64,000 nucleotides of DNA, from contig NC_091096.1 in NCBI RefSeq assembly GCF_024713975.1, positions 2,879,501 to 2,943,500 on the forward strand. The letters run 5' to 3'. The translations under genes were made by a program, and so were the position numbers. Numbering within the stretch: position 1 is the stretch's first letter; every line of letters begins with the position of its first letter. Shown piece by piece: positions 37,727 to 49,874 of this stretch. A model generated the notes under the pieces. It was not told the DNA's origin. It saw nothing but the letters and a program-made list of their open reading frames with translations, and made no database searches. Origin of the DNA: Paralichthys olivaceus (lineage: Eukaryota > Chordata > Actinopteri > Pleuronectiformes > Paralichthyidae).

Positions 37727-40700
37727 TCACGCATGTCCGTCAGCGCAGCCCTGCATCGACACCGTCCTGGCAGGAGTGAAGCCGCTGTACCGTCCGTCCG
37801 GGCTCGGGTACGACTCCCGGACTCTCCGCACGCAGCAGCTGGGGATGGCAGGGTGGGCGTCGGGAGGCGGGACCCCAAACCTCCAGCTGATGTACTGTCT
37901 GTACGCACAGTGACGCAGGGCCGAGGTGAGGCCTCCATCAGCAGGTGGAGACAGAGGGTCCCTGTACATGAGGACAGCCTCCAACAGGGGGCGATGGAGC
38001 ACCAGCTGCTTGAACAGAGGGGAGGAGGTGATGCAGGCGCCGTCGCTCCGCCTGCAGCACAGCTCCTCCTGCGGGAGAGAGGAGGGAGTGCAGCAGTTAC
38101 ACCGACACCAGGCTGGACGAGGGGCTTTGGGCTTTGGGTCGGCTTCCTGGTCGGGGGGAGGACGAGCGTCCTGATCCATGTGGACACCCGGCTGTAACAG
38201 ACAGAGGACAGCTCTCAGGTGTCCTGTGTCCTCCTGCTGGGACAAGAGGACATCATTCAAGCCTTGAAGATGCACTTAAAAATGAAAAGTTTAGATTAAT
38301 CTGAAGCTCCTGCAGCAGTTTTACCTGACGTGGGAGAACAGACACCGGTTTGACGTCTCGTAAACTTTTCTTCAGTGATCTCTTCACCAGTCGAATGTTG
38401 TTCTCGTCCACGTACGAGACACAGAGGACGCACTGCAACAGAGTTGAGCACAAACTGTCTCGTCACCCCGCACACAACTACAGGACAGGAACGACACTCA
38501 CATCATCGCTCAACCCTTCATCACCTTCCGTTGGTCTCGGACCGACTCCACTTTCCTCTTGGAGTAGATTTGTCCAACTTCTGCAGAGTAACAGCTGGTT
38601 CCAATCAGCCAGTCCAGAAACAAGGTGGTCTGGAGAAGAAGACGCAGGAAACGCCATCAAAGTGGTTTCCTCTTGAATTATGATTGTTCATCTAAGTATA
38701 TATTCATGTATCACAGCTTTACTCTCTCCGACTGAGTTTATCTGGTCTGTAGTGAAATTCTCCGGATAAAACACTGACTGCTGCTGCTGCTGAGTACAAA
38801 CGGAGGACGACAGCATGAATGGACACTTGTGTGAGCAGCCAACGCGGGGAGGTCACTCACCAGAGCGTAGTACGACAGCGTTGATCCGATGTAGATGATG
38901 AGCTGAATGAAGCTGAATCTTCCCGCCTGGAAAAGTTCACATCGAACTGTCGCTCGTTTGTTTAGAAAACAAGCGACAGTTCGAGAAATCAAAGGTCATT
39001 TAAAACCACAGCAACACAAAATACACAAAGTAGACCAAAGACACGACACGATGTCATTACACTTATTCTGATATTTTGCTAAAATCGTTTTTTTGTAAAT
39101 TTTTATATTTAAAAAAAATAGTATCTATTGGTCAAAATTCAATATCCATCAACATTTTTCTGTCATTTTATCTGATCCCACCTGTCCGAACACCATGACA
39201 TCAAACCTGATGCCGAAAGCTTTGTAGAGCGTCCTCTCCTCCGCTCCGTTCACCGTGTTGTACTTTGCGAATCTGATCCGAACGACAGATACGAGAAACA
39301 ATAACAACATGACGCATGAATAATGAGCTGATATGTTTGATGAGTAAAGTTTATATATGATGGATCACAGACTGTTTTTATTTGGAAAAGAAGTTATTTG
39401 AATAACACTTTTCAACAAAGAGGGAATTTAATGAGCTTAAATGATTAAAATAAACAACTAAAGGTGAATGTGACCAGATAAGTGATTATTTTTGGCGTCT
39501 TTGGTTCAACAATTCTTCGAATTGATAAAAAAAAAAGTGTGAGAAATAAAAAACGTTCTGAACATTTGACCTTTGACCTCCGTGGCCCCTGCTGACCTGA
39601 AGTTGAGGCCGGGGTACAGCGTCTTGTTGCTCTCTTTCTCATCCAGGCGTCTGAAGGAGTATTTCGGCAGGCAGCGCCTCGTCAGCCAGTCCAGGTTACA
39701 GTCCCACTTGATCAGCATGCCGATGACGCCACCCTGTGGTCAACAGAGGACATGGATCAACGTGAAGGTGGTAAAAACACTCAGTTCCACATTAAATGTT
39801 TGCACTTGAGTGTTTGTCGGTGGTTTTGTTAGATTCAATCTTTTCTCTTGGTGTTGAACTGACGATGCTGCGTCTCCACTTTCCTCCACACAAACTGAAG
39901 AAAGTTTGTTGTGGAGAAACTTCCTTCTTTTGGTTTTTCGAGTGTGATTCATTTCCACTTTTCTCGATCTGTTGCTGAGGAAGACGACTCAAAACAAGAG
40001 TCATCGGGAGGAAACAAACCCCCAGAGTTTCCTGAAGTCGTTTCATTTCCCTCAGCGATAGAGAAAACCATAATTTCAGCTTGGCTGAATTTGATAGAGC
40101 TATAAAACATGAATGAGTGGCCCTCACCTCTATGGCCATGTCAGAGAACCTTTCCCCCGCCTCTCGAACCATGTCGCCCAACCTGAAGATGGGACACAGC
40201 GAGTCGTTGTCTCTCTGGCAGCTCCTCAGGTAGGCGTCGTTCATCTGCGGGAGGATGTTCCTCCTGAAGACACAGTCCAGAGGTTCTCTCACCATCAGCT
40301 ATTGTTATAGAATTTAACTGTTTTTAACTGACACAACAGTTAAATACCACAGAACGAAAATACACAGAACTGACTTTCCCTGCTCTCATTTATCTTTTAA
40401 TTATTCTACTAAATCAATGTTAAAAAAAACTTCAAAAACAGACAGACTGTTCTTAAATCTCTAAAAGAAGACGGCAGTAAAAGATAAGAAGATGTGAAAG
40501 AGGAAGAGATAGAAAAGTGCCTGGAACACAATCATCAATGGTCTCACCGGATGAAGTTGAACGCAGGGAATCTGATGTTGTTCTTGACGAGGACGGTAAA
40601 GTTCTCAGCTGCTGCCAGAAGAGCAGGTCTGCAGCACAGATAAAAAAATAACACAGCAATTAGAATAATTAGAATTAGAACGGTCAGCCCACTTATGAAA

Positions 40701-42518
40701 CCACGCCAATTAAATTCAATACAGTCTAATTCACTAGATCACAGTTTGAGACGTCCGCAGGACAATAAAACACCTTTACTGTAACCTGCCTCGGAGGAGT
40801 GTTCTTCGTTTCTATCGGGCACCAGGCCGACACCTCGCAGGTTTTTTTCAACACGTCAAACTTCACACACGATCCCGTCAGAATCCCTGCAGACGATGAA
40901 ACACATGAAGCTCCCGGTGACGTCTCAGGTTCATCATCAGGAGAGAGAGAGAGAGCTGACGCTAAAGCTGCAGCACATCAGGGACGAATTCCTCTGCTTC
41001 ATGTGAAATAACCAGTTTCTTCACTTTGTCACTGCTGACAAATATTTTACTCTTTTTAATACTTAACTTGCTGAAACGCCACCAAGACCCTACAAACTAC
41101 TTTGGGTTCTCTGGATCATTAAATGTTCATGACAAAAACAGGTTTCAATACAATAAGTTTAACAACGACAACACAGCAGATGTAAGTAGTAAATATATCA
41201 AACGTATTCTTCAAAGATCAACAACGTGCTTTTAAATCCACGTCACTGAATCATCGTGTGTTTGCTGAGAGCCCCAAAACTTCCTCTTCCACGAGTCATT
41301 CCCTGAGAAAGACGCGTTATCGTCGACAAACCGACGGAGGTGAAGACGTGGAGGTCGGAGGAGAAGAGACGGTACCGTGGCTCTGTTTGTCCCAGGCTCC
41401 TCTCTCACAGTCTCTGTCAGTCTTACACGTCCGGCCGTTACTGGGAACCTGGAACAGAAACACTGCTGCAAAATAACAAACGTTTGACAACTTCTCACCT
41501 GAGCCGTTATTAAAGGCAGATGATTTAAAATGAAAAGAAAAGTAAATGATAATGATTATAAATAATAAAAACAAAGCACCTCTGGACATTTCCCCTGCTT
41601 CTGATTCTTTGTCACGATAACATTCGTCACCACGAAGAAAGAGTTTTTGCCCTAAAAGGAGGAGAAGAGATATTTAAGTTGTTTTCTTGAGAAACCACCT
41701 TCACGGCTCTGAGGACCCAGCTCCGACCTGAGAGGCGCCGCTGTAGTCCACCACGTCCCAGACCACGTCCCCGACCCCGGGCAGGAGCAGCTGAGCCACA
41801 CCCTTCACCTTGGTGGTGACCGAGCTCACGACCGGGTCAAACTCCTGGTACTTCCTGTTCCACAGCATCATGACGCTGAGGATGACAAACACAATCAAAT
41901 GCTGAATGAAGACACGACCAAAACAGACATGCACAGTTTCTGTCTCGTCTCTGCACAGTTTCTGTCTCATCTTTGCACAGTTTCTGTCTCGTCTTTGCAC
42001 AGTTTCTGTCTCGTCTGCACAGTTTCTGTCTCATCTCTGCAAAGTTTTTGTTTTATCTTTTCCGTCTTTTATTCTATTTTAATTTTTTTAAATCCAACTT
42101 TTAAACTATGTGTTTAAAAGAAACACACACAAACACACGTTGAACGTTAAGTAAAATAAAGTCTCTTCTAAGATGCGTCCACAAACACATCATTAAACTC
42201 CAGAACACAGATTCCAGTGGATTCAGTTCACATGTGGAGAAACAGTCTGAGCGGGAACAGGACATGAGATCAGGAGGAGGAGGAGGAGGGGATGAAGATG
42301 ATGAAGAAGATAAGATAAAACTTTAGCGAATGAGGCAGAGGAAGATGAAGACGAAGCGCAGCAGCACAGACAGTCGGTGATTATTCATCCACTCACCAGA
42401 TCACCAGCAGGATGGCTCCGTTCAGGCTCCACTTCAGAGACCCGAGCCGGACGCTCTGGATCCGGACCAGCTTGTTGGTTTCATACTGACACAGACTGAG
42501 GACACGGCAGCACGGCAT
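37727..42518 (-). CDS. p2rx7: P2X purinoceptor 7 (complete, 13 coding exons)
   Basis: ATP-gated trimeric cation channel of the plasma membrane. Exons: 42397-42518, 41728-41875, 41580-41651, 41376-41448, 40790-40886, 40548-40628, 40128-40263, 39597-39733, 39182-39272, 38861-38926, 38525-38629, 38325-38432, 37727-38191; total 1701 nt, 566 aa (human 595). Seen: YETNK with the N-terminal TxK site; TM1 in exon 1-2; ATP-site residues K63, K65, T182, N287, R289, K306 by family alignment; all ten ectodomain cysteines; TM2 in exons 10-11; and the P2X7-only C-terminal ballast (WCRCNCC, ELCCRR, GACITSS, RHCAYR). That ballast separates it from P2X4. Exon 5 ends in a GC donor (AG|GCAGGT). The Cys-rich anchor after TM2 is mostly missing. 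Confidence 0.95.
41931..42058. repeat. Minisatellite in p2rx7 intron 1, ~22-bp unit
   Basis: Five to six tandem copies of gcacagtttctgtctcrtctyt, the last one diverged, lie 60 bp upstream (on the minus strand) of exon 2. The shadow ORFs with repeated RRDRNCAK-like residues come from this repeat. Confidence 0.95.
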
Positions 42519-43724
42519 GGTACCGAGGAGCAGGAGGAGCAGGAGGAGGAGGTGCAGCTGTGTGGATCAGGGTATTTCCTGGAGGAGGACTCTGACTCAT
42601 TCCTTGGCTCCTCTTCCTGTGGACGGTCACATGTCCAGACTCTGACTCCTGCAGCTGCTGCAGCCTCAGACGTCACAAACACAACTGCAGTACAAGTACA
42701 CAGACTTATACTGAAATATGCATCCTTCTACTGCAATCTACTACAATCTACTACAATCTACTACATGCACTGAAAGTATTAAAAGTCAAAGTCTTTGTTC
42801 TGCAGAAACATGTCCCCTGTGGTTTATTTCATTATAAATAATATCGAGCATTTTACTGTTGGAGCTGGTTTTAACTTGAGTTAAATTTATTATACAAAAC
42901 TATTAATTAAGTAATAAACAAGTGTGAACCTGTAGAACAAAATTAAAACTATGACAGAGGCCTTACTAACTCCAATCTGCATCTGAGGGGTCACTTGTTC
43001 TTCTTCCAAGTCTTTGAATGTGTTTTTCAGTCTAACAGGTCTGGAATCTGTTTGTGCTGGAACAGTATTTTTACTTTGTGGTTTATTTATCATTAAACCA
43101 TAATGTAATAACTGTTGTTTGCAGCCCTGGTGACGACAGTTCCTGATTAAATCATCTATCAAACACAACCTGGACCTGGATAAGAAGCAGAAACGGATGA
43201 GAGGATAAACTATATCATATAATATTATAACTCACATTAATGCAAACAGCGTAGATATTTAGGATGTTTGTATATTTAACTGAAGACATTTTAAAACATT
43301 AAATGATCTGTAGACATCCTGTGCTCCAGGGGGCAGTGTTGTCTTCTCTGTATTGTGTTGGAGTGAAATCAGTTCACAGACTGAAAATGATTTAATAAAC
43401 TTCTTCACTCTGCACAAACAAACTCAAAGCAGGAAATCCTCCCTGTTTGATAAAAACTGTTTGATCTTATCTGTAAATGACACAAGAATCAAACATGTTT
43501 TCAGTGACTTCCTGCTCGTCCTCCTGATAAAGAGCTTTTTGTTTGAGCGTGGGCTGATGTGATGTGAGGGGGGGTAACCGGAGAAAACAAGGAGAGTCTG
43601 TGAGTCACTGAGAACGCTCACTCAAAATATTCCCATCTGCACTTTACATTTACCGTTTCTGTGATTAAAAGCTTGGTTCATAGGAAAGTATCAGAAGCAG
43701 GAAGTGTTTTAAACACAGCAGAGG

Positions 43725-43960
43725 TTCCCGAACTAAGGGTCACGACCCCTGGACGGATCATGACATGATTTCTAAATTAAAGAACATTTTTCAAACAAAA
43801 TAAACAGTTATCACCACAATTAATACAAAAAGTATAAGTTATACACAAAATAAAACCAATGAGATGTCATCACATGTCTGTTTTGACCCCATGTGACCTC
43901 TGAGGTGATTATGGCGAGGGACAAGTGATCGGTGACATCATCAGTTGCAAGATAAGATGT
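43725..43960. mobile_element. Possible DNA-transposon-derived repeat
   Basis: The opening gaggttcccgaactaagggtcacgacccctggacgg recalls the ends of hAT-type elements common in fish (ggttcccaacctgggggtcgcgaccc). Only the left end is convincing. Confidence 0.35.
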
Positions 43961-44092
43961 TGACGCTTCACTTTAATATTTGTGGGACGGGATCAGTTCA
44001 ACAGGGAACATGACACAGTGATCTGTTCCAGTTGAAGAGTTCTAGAAGAAAACTTCAGAGTTCCACAGTTTCCATTTTATACAACTGATGAT

Positions 44093-44098
44093 TTTATT
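44093..44098 (-). promoter_or_regulatory. poly(A) signal candidate for gstt1
   Basis: AATAAA on the minus strand, about 110 bp after the gstt1 stop. Confidence 0.6.
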
Positions 44099-44205
44099 GC
44101 ATGAAAATCTTTAACCACCTGAAAAGAAGTTTTCTCAGTACTGATAAAAAACAGAATCAACACAACCATGAAAATTAACGAAGGAGATGCTGTTGATAAT
44201 CGTCT

Positions 44206-46678
44206 TCATTTGAAAATCTTCTGGAACTTTGGAATGAGCATCGCCAGCTCTGTGTTGTTCTGCATCTTCTCCGGCAGACTGCTCACGGCCATGATCGACT
44301 CGTGAGCCTCGTCGAACAGCTTCTCGCCGAGCTCCTTCTTCACCCGCTCTCTCCAGGCGATCAGCTTCGGTCGACCCTCGAACACGTCCAGGCCGGTTCC
44401 CACAGGCTGCGAAATGCACGACGCACAATGTTTCTTCTTAAAAACACTGACATGAATTCACTTCACAAACACAAGCACATGAAAACCATCGACCAGAGCT
44501 GCTGCAGCTTTTCTTAGCCTCAGTTTTCAACGCTGGGAAAATAAAGTTATTTCGATTATTTGGGTTTTTCAGCAGAAAACAGGAGCGAACCACAGATTTG
44601 ATGTGATTGTGAAAGCTGAGGTTTCCGAGAGACGTTGCAGCGACACATGTATCTTCAGTCACAACCACAAAAATGTGCAGAGACGTCTGAGACACAGTTA
44701 GACCTGAATTCCTTCTGCGAATTATGTCTCATCACTTATCCTCCTACATCACTGGGTCAAATGTGCTGGACCCCTCATTTCCCACAGTGCAACTCAAACT
44801 CCCTTCAGAGCCACAGAAGAAATTGTGCAACAGGTCCCATGCTGAGAAACTGGGATCAGTCACATCTGTAGAAACTTACCTGCATGATCTCGACCACGGC
44901 CACCAGATCGGCCACAGAGATTTTGTCTCCGACGATGAACGGTTTGTTCTGCAGGAACTTCTCCTCCAGAAGGTTGAGCGACTGCGTCAGATCCTCGATG
45001 GCAGCGTCCATCTTGTCTTTTGGCACCTCAGAGCCCATGATGATAGGAAACAGGGCCTGTTCACAGAGGAGACGCAGACGTGTAATCACCTGATTTATCA
45101 TGTTTGAAAATTGAACTGATGAACGTTACACGGTCCCACAACCATGTAAAATTAATTTCACATTGATTCTTTGTGCAGGATTGAATCTATAGAATCCTGA
45201 AACTCAACATCTGCTGGATGGACTGGTAGAAAATAATTTGTTGTTGTGTTTAGTTGTAGTCTCGTATTATTAATGATGATGTAAGGTCAAAACTTTATAG
45301 AAATATGTCAAAATATTAAAACACATCTCAGGTATAAATTGATGTATAAACTGTAGAAGTATGTAACAGATCTAGAAGTTGTGAGAGAGTATGGATTATA
45401 AAATAACTACGATGTGAAGAACTACAAGAAGTTGAAATGAGTGTTCTCAAGTAGGTCATGGGAAGTTACTGCACTGGGGCAATCCGGGACTCGTACCCTG
45501 AGCAGGAAGACCTTCGACCCGTGAGCTCTGAGGTTCATGTGCTGCCAGGACAGGTATTCATTAACACGCGCTCGCTGCTGCAGGTCAGCCGGGTACCAGT
45601 GATCCGGCACTGACGACGAATATTTCTGCGCCAAGTACTTTAGAATCGCGACACTGCAACACAGACAGTGTGGAGACACTCAAGGACAAGTTCATGTTCT
45701 GACGTCAGAGTAACTGATGAACTTGAACGATGGTGTTAAATTAGCTGAAGCTGTTTTCTGCTGTAAATTCTTTCGTCGTACCTTTCAGTCAGAATGAAGC
45801 TTCCATCCTTCATGACAGGAATCCTCCTTATCACGCTGACTTTGCCGAACTCCTCGCTGTACTGCTGACCTGAGACCGACACACAAGTCAAGAAGGAAAT
45901 AAGAAGACATTTTTAAACACACAGAACATAACTGAGTGAAGTGATTGTTCCATAATTATTCAAATATCTCACTGTGGAAACATTTCCTGTCCTTGTTATT
46001 TGCATTGAATCGCTTCTCTGTCCTTTATTTTCTTTTCCCAGCACGTCTCTATTGTACTCACTCACCTCAGGGATGCTGTGATGTTTTGTCTGGAAGCTCG
46101 GACCTTCTGACCCGCAACATGCCACCCACCGGTCGCTTGTGAAGTCTGTTATCTAGGAGTTTGTGTAACTCTGCTTGTCACCTCACTGACTGACTGAGAC
46201 TGTCCTGCTTTCTGGGTTCAAATGTAAAAAATGAAAAACTGATAAACTGCTCGGAACAAGTTCAAAGTCTGCAGGACGTTCAACTCCCAGCTTCTGCGAA
46301 CTGCGCTCACACATTTGAACGAAGTGGCAGGAAATATAACTGGAGCTGGAGTTTATTCAACAAGACTTTGAGTCGAGGTCACTCAACTCTGCAAACTCCT
46401 CAAACATCTGGGATCCTCCTGCACATTGTCCGGAGCTCAAAATACCATTTGTAAAGCCGAATGGGACCTGAAGGCCCGAATCCCTTAAACAAACATGCAA
46501 CAATCCACAACGCATGAATTCATAATCTCTCATCTCTCCCCCTGTGTCTGTCTGACGTTGCGGAATTACCTGAAGCGAGATCCACGACCTTAAACTCGAA
46601 GGGAATCCCGACAGCTTTGGCAAACAGGAAGACAGAGCGGCAGGGCTGTGAGATGAGGTCGAGGTAGAGCTCCATCAT
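44206..46678 (-). CDS. gstt1: Glutathione S-transferase theta (complete, 5 exons)
   Basis: Cytosolic theta-class GST conjugating glutathione to small electrophiles. Exons: 46570-46678, 45782-45869, 45497-45653, 44880-45056, 44206-44406; total 732 nt, 243 aa (human GSTT1 240). The N-terminal thioredoxin-like domain opens MMELYLDLISQPCRSVFLF. The theta-class catalytic serine is S10 in LISQPCR, and the glutathione-binding ESVAIL motif spans the exon 2-3 junction. The helical domain has YLSWQHMNLR, LEEKFLQNKPFIVGDKIS, ADLVA and PVGTGLDVFEGRPKL. Two ATGs are adjacent (46678 and 46675); either could be used. Exons, phase and length all match theta GSTs. The number 1 is by best recollection; fish have several gstt1/gstt2-like copies, so the suffix is uncertain. 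Confidence 0.93.
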
Positions 46679-47261
46679 GCCAGAGTCGGACGGCTGCAGA
46701 TGTTTCTAGTCCTCTGCGTCTCCCTTTGTGCTTTCAGTCCTCTCCTGCCGCGCCTGTTATCCTCTGTCTGTCCAGAACTCCGCCTCTCCTCGCTGTAAGG
46801 CTCATTGATTTCTAAACAGTGGCGACAGTTCAAAGTAAGCAGGCCGTCATGGTTGAGCAGTCCGACCTTTGGCCTCAGGTTGGCCAAACATTTTGTAAAC
46901 ACTGCTGAGATTATCACACTTGTGGCAGCGTAGAGCGCCTCCGCTCTGTGATTCGGTGTTTTAATGAGGCTGATCATTATGAAGCTGCATTCTTTGAGTC
47001 TTTTATCTTCCTGTGAAGAACAAATTCTCTCAACTCTGATTAAACGTCAACCAGCTTGTGTCTCAAGAACTTGACATCGTTCATCACATTAGTAAAAACA
47101 GAATCCTTGATGAGTAGGGCTGAAACTATTCATTTAAAAATATATAAAATACCATGTTGACAATGATTTTGACGTCCAGTTAATTGTTTCTGTTATTTAT
47201 CTTGAAAAATGCTGTATCTTATCTCAGTCTAGATTCAGAAATTATTCTGAAAAACACATTT

Positions 47262-47490
47262 TAAAGGTACAGTGTGTAGAGTTTAGTGATATCTAGTGTT
47301 GAGGTTTCATGTTGCAGCTGAACACCCCTCACCTCACCCTCTCCTTCCAAACATGAAAAAGAAACTGTGGTAGCTTCATTTGTCATAAAAACTCAAAAGG
47401 TTTTAGTTTGTTCAGTCTGGACTAATGTAAAAAACATGGCGGCCTCCGTAGAGAGGGTCCCCTCCATGTAAATGGCTTTGAATCGTCACA
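47262..47490 (+). mobile_element. Non-autonomous DNA transposon copy (MITE, hAT-like)
   Basis: The text aaaggtacagtgtgtagagttta, gatatctagtgttgaggtttcatgttgcagctgaacacc, then aacatggcggcctccgtagagag, is nearly identical to a short element I know to be widespread in percomorph genomes. It has no coding capacity. The right border is uncertain. Confidence 0.7.
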
Positions 47491-48298
47491 AACAGATCAG
47501 CGAATCTTAACGTTGACTTTACCGTTCAGTTGTCTGCAGAGGCAGATACTGAGCTGGACGACCTCAGGGTTTCCTGAAGGACGAACACAGCAACAACAAA
47601 CCTTTTTTAATAGATAACATCAATTCATTTTTTAATATTGCACAAACATTGGCACTTTGGAAACACACCGTGGACCCAACACTGACAGAGCTTTACCTTA
47701 TAAAGCTGATGAACATGTTGGTGACCAGTTGCTTAGTTTCACTGAATTACAGAGAAATAATCACTTCACCAGATTTTAACCATCAGATTCATGTAAATAC
47801 AAGGTTCACTCTACATGTAGCTCTGTATTTGGACCAAGAGAAAGTGTTGTGCTCTCCGTGTGTGAAATGAATCCTTTCGAGAAACCAATCAGGGAAAGGA
47901 GGAATGTAGTTTTTGTCTTGAACGCAGATGAGATCATGACTCACGGTTCTTTATGACTCTTGTGTGTTTTGGCTCGTTGCAGAAAAGGTCTGGAACTTAT
48001 CAGACTCCTCCCTGGAGTTGTTACGTAATGGATAAGAATCTGAACGTCTAATGTATAGCTTACAGTTTTGCATATAACTGAACATCACTGAACGTAAAGT
48101 GAGAGCACAGGATAAGAAGTTATTTCACTGTGTGATTAAAACCATTTCTAAAAAGTACAGAGTTATTTATTTAATGGTTTATCTGGTGGGGAACTTTGCT
48201 GCTGTGATGGAAACAGCTGCAGCAGAGTTCAGGGTTTTTTTGAAGCAGGAAATCAGCTGAGAGCAGTTTTCACACCACGGAGATAACAAGTCATGAAA

Positions 48299-48406
48299 CT
48301 ACGGTTCGTGATCTTTCAGTGAGTGAACACAGAACCTGGCTGGGTCGGGGGCCGGAGGTTTCTTCTTCTCCCTCGGGGGGGGGCGGAGAAATTCCAGGAA
48401 CCTTCT
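48299..48406 (-). CDS. Possible orphan 3' exon, basic proline-rich tail
   Basis: On the minus strand a textbook acceptor (gtctctctctgcag) precedes a 35-codon frame (RRFLEFLRPPPREKKKPPAP, then DPARFC... to a TAG). No upstream partner exon was recognised towards 51.8 kb. The frame crosses a run of nine C. I do not recognise the protein; a chance ORF is quite possible. Confidence 0.2.
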   Translation of the reverse strand, partial: RRFLEFLRPPPREKKKPPAPDPARFCVHSLKDHEP

Positions 48407-48619
48407 CTGCAGAGAGAGACACTGACATCAGAGCTGGTTAAGATATAAAATTAAATAATAATGTTCATTTCACTGAGTTATTTTCCACCATGTGTAATAA
48501 TAATAATTCAAACTCTGTATTTTGTAATATTTCAAATGCTGCAACGTCATAACAAATAATTATCTTCATCTGTTAAAAAGCAGAATACTTTACGATGATA
48601 ATGACGATAAAATGCAGCA

Positions 48620-48870
48620 AAATACACATTTCATTTAAACAGCACTTGGCAACTGGATTAAAACATTCCAGGACTGAGGCTAATGAAAAGAAAAAGCATG
48701 TTTGTATTAAAAATGGTGTTTAAGAGGTGATTTTAAAGATGTCAGTGATTCTGCAGCCTCAGATTTCCTGGCAGGAAGCTCCAGGGCTGAGGAGCTTTGA
48801 CTCGATCACCTCAGGACGAGCCCGCGGAGCCACTCCGGAGGACCTGAGGCTCCGCTGCAGCTCACAGGGG
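48620..48870 (+). repeat. Dispersed teleost-type repeat
   Basis: The text ttttaaagatgtcagtgattctgcagcctcagatttcctggcaggaagctccagggctgaggagc matches the consensus style of a retroposon family (…cagttcctctggcagactgttccagagccgagg…) common in fish. Borders are approximate. Confidence 0.55.
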
Positions 48871-49802
48871 AGCAGTAATTCAGAAATGTAGCAGAGGGAT
48901 TGTGTAATGGTTAAGTGAATACAGATACAGCCTCGCCATGAGGAAGTGTGAGCACCATAAGACTCATATCACATCTCTTTTTGCCTCTTGATGTACACGG
49001 CAATAAAATGTATGTTCACTGGACTCTAACTCTCATAAACATCTGGTTTTTGTCTGCGATGGAAAAGACAAACTCCTCTAGTGGCAATGGGCAAAGAGTC
49101 AATTGCTTTTCTAGCAGGTTCATCTGGATTTAAAAAACCTGTGAATACTTTGGGTGTAGAAGAAGTGTTCAGGAAAAGAGAGTGTTTTATACTTTTGATG
49201 CATAAATGGAGAATGGTCTGAATTTATATGTCGGTTTTCTTTTCAAAGCTCTTTACAGTTCAGTTTATTGCCATTCACTCATTCACACGTACATTCACAC
49301 ACAGGTACAAGTTTGAACTCAAAGCTTTTCATACAATGGAATATTTCAAATTGGATTTTTTGATTTGCTGACGATCTTTGGAGACGGATCTGAAAACTAC
49401 TGAGTGTTAGTTTGAGCAGCAGAATGTAAATCTGACCGTTTGAAAACCAAACAAACTAAACCAACAACTGATGAATCCTCTTCCCTCTCTGGGATCCAGC
49501 GTTTGACACAACATAAGGTAAAATAACGATACCATGCTGCCCCCAGGTGGAAAGGAGCAGCATGGTGGGAATTGTGGGAAAACTAACAGACTCTGTCAGG
49601 CATCATGTGACCAAAGAGCCGCACATCGACTGATCTGTGGTCAGATCCAAAGACTGAATATCACCACAGTCTTATTTTAATGTTAGACGGCCACTGAACA
49701 GCAGCCACTGTTTCCACTAGAGACAGGAGAGCCAGTCTCACTCACAGAGACCAGTTCCTGTCTCAGTACACAACAATGACACAGATTACAGAGTGGACAT
49801 GT

Positions 49803-49874
49803 GGGGGTATAGCTCAGTGGTAGAGCATTTGACTGCAGATCAAGAGGTCTCTGGTTCAGGTCCGGATGCCCCCT
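49803..49874 (+). tRNA. tRNA-Cys (GCA), functional status uncertain
   Basis: This 72-nt sequence folds as a complete cloverleaf. The acceptor stem is GGGGGTA/TGCCCCC, the D arm is GCTC...GAGC, and the anticodon arm TTTGA-CTGCAGA-TCAAG carries GCA. The T stem TCTGG/CCGGA keeps pairing through a compensatory T-A change compared with the usual C-G, and the discriminator is T. The T loop is TTCAGGT, so the near-universal A58 is G, which also weakens the internal B box. No run of four T follows within 20 bp, so a pol III terminator is missing. It could be a functional divergent copy or a young pseudogene. Confidence 0.8.

Larger units (their letters stand above)
42519..44205. other. Interval between p2rx7 and gstt1
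   Basis: Contains the p2rx7 5' flank, a short ctactacaat repeat at 42728-42765, a probable dispersed repeat at 43725-43960 and the gstt1 3' UTR. No coding exon seen. Confidence 0.6.
46679..49802. other. Interval upstream of gstt1
   Basis: Contains the gstt1 promoter side (no TATA box recognised), a MITE-like copy at 47262, another dispersed repeat at 48620 and an orphan exon-like ORF at 48299. The rest is AT-rich with nothing supported. Confidence 0.55.

Noticed and set aside
40784-40790. GT donor four bases after p2rx7 exon 5
   Set aside because: Using it shifts the frame and hits TGA inside exon 6; the GC donor is the only choice that keeps the P2X reading frame.
41701-42034. Minus-strand ORFs with repeated RRDRNCAK-like residues
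   Set aside because: They translate the intron-1 minisatellite; only the part after the acceptor at 41876 is true p2rx7 exon 2.
48385-48406. Heat-shock-element-like array gaaattccaggaaccttc
   Set aside because: It has one mismatch in four units and no gene start nearby; it coincides with the orphan exon-like ORF and is probably chance.
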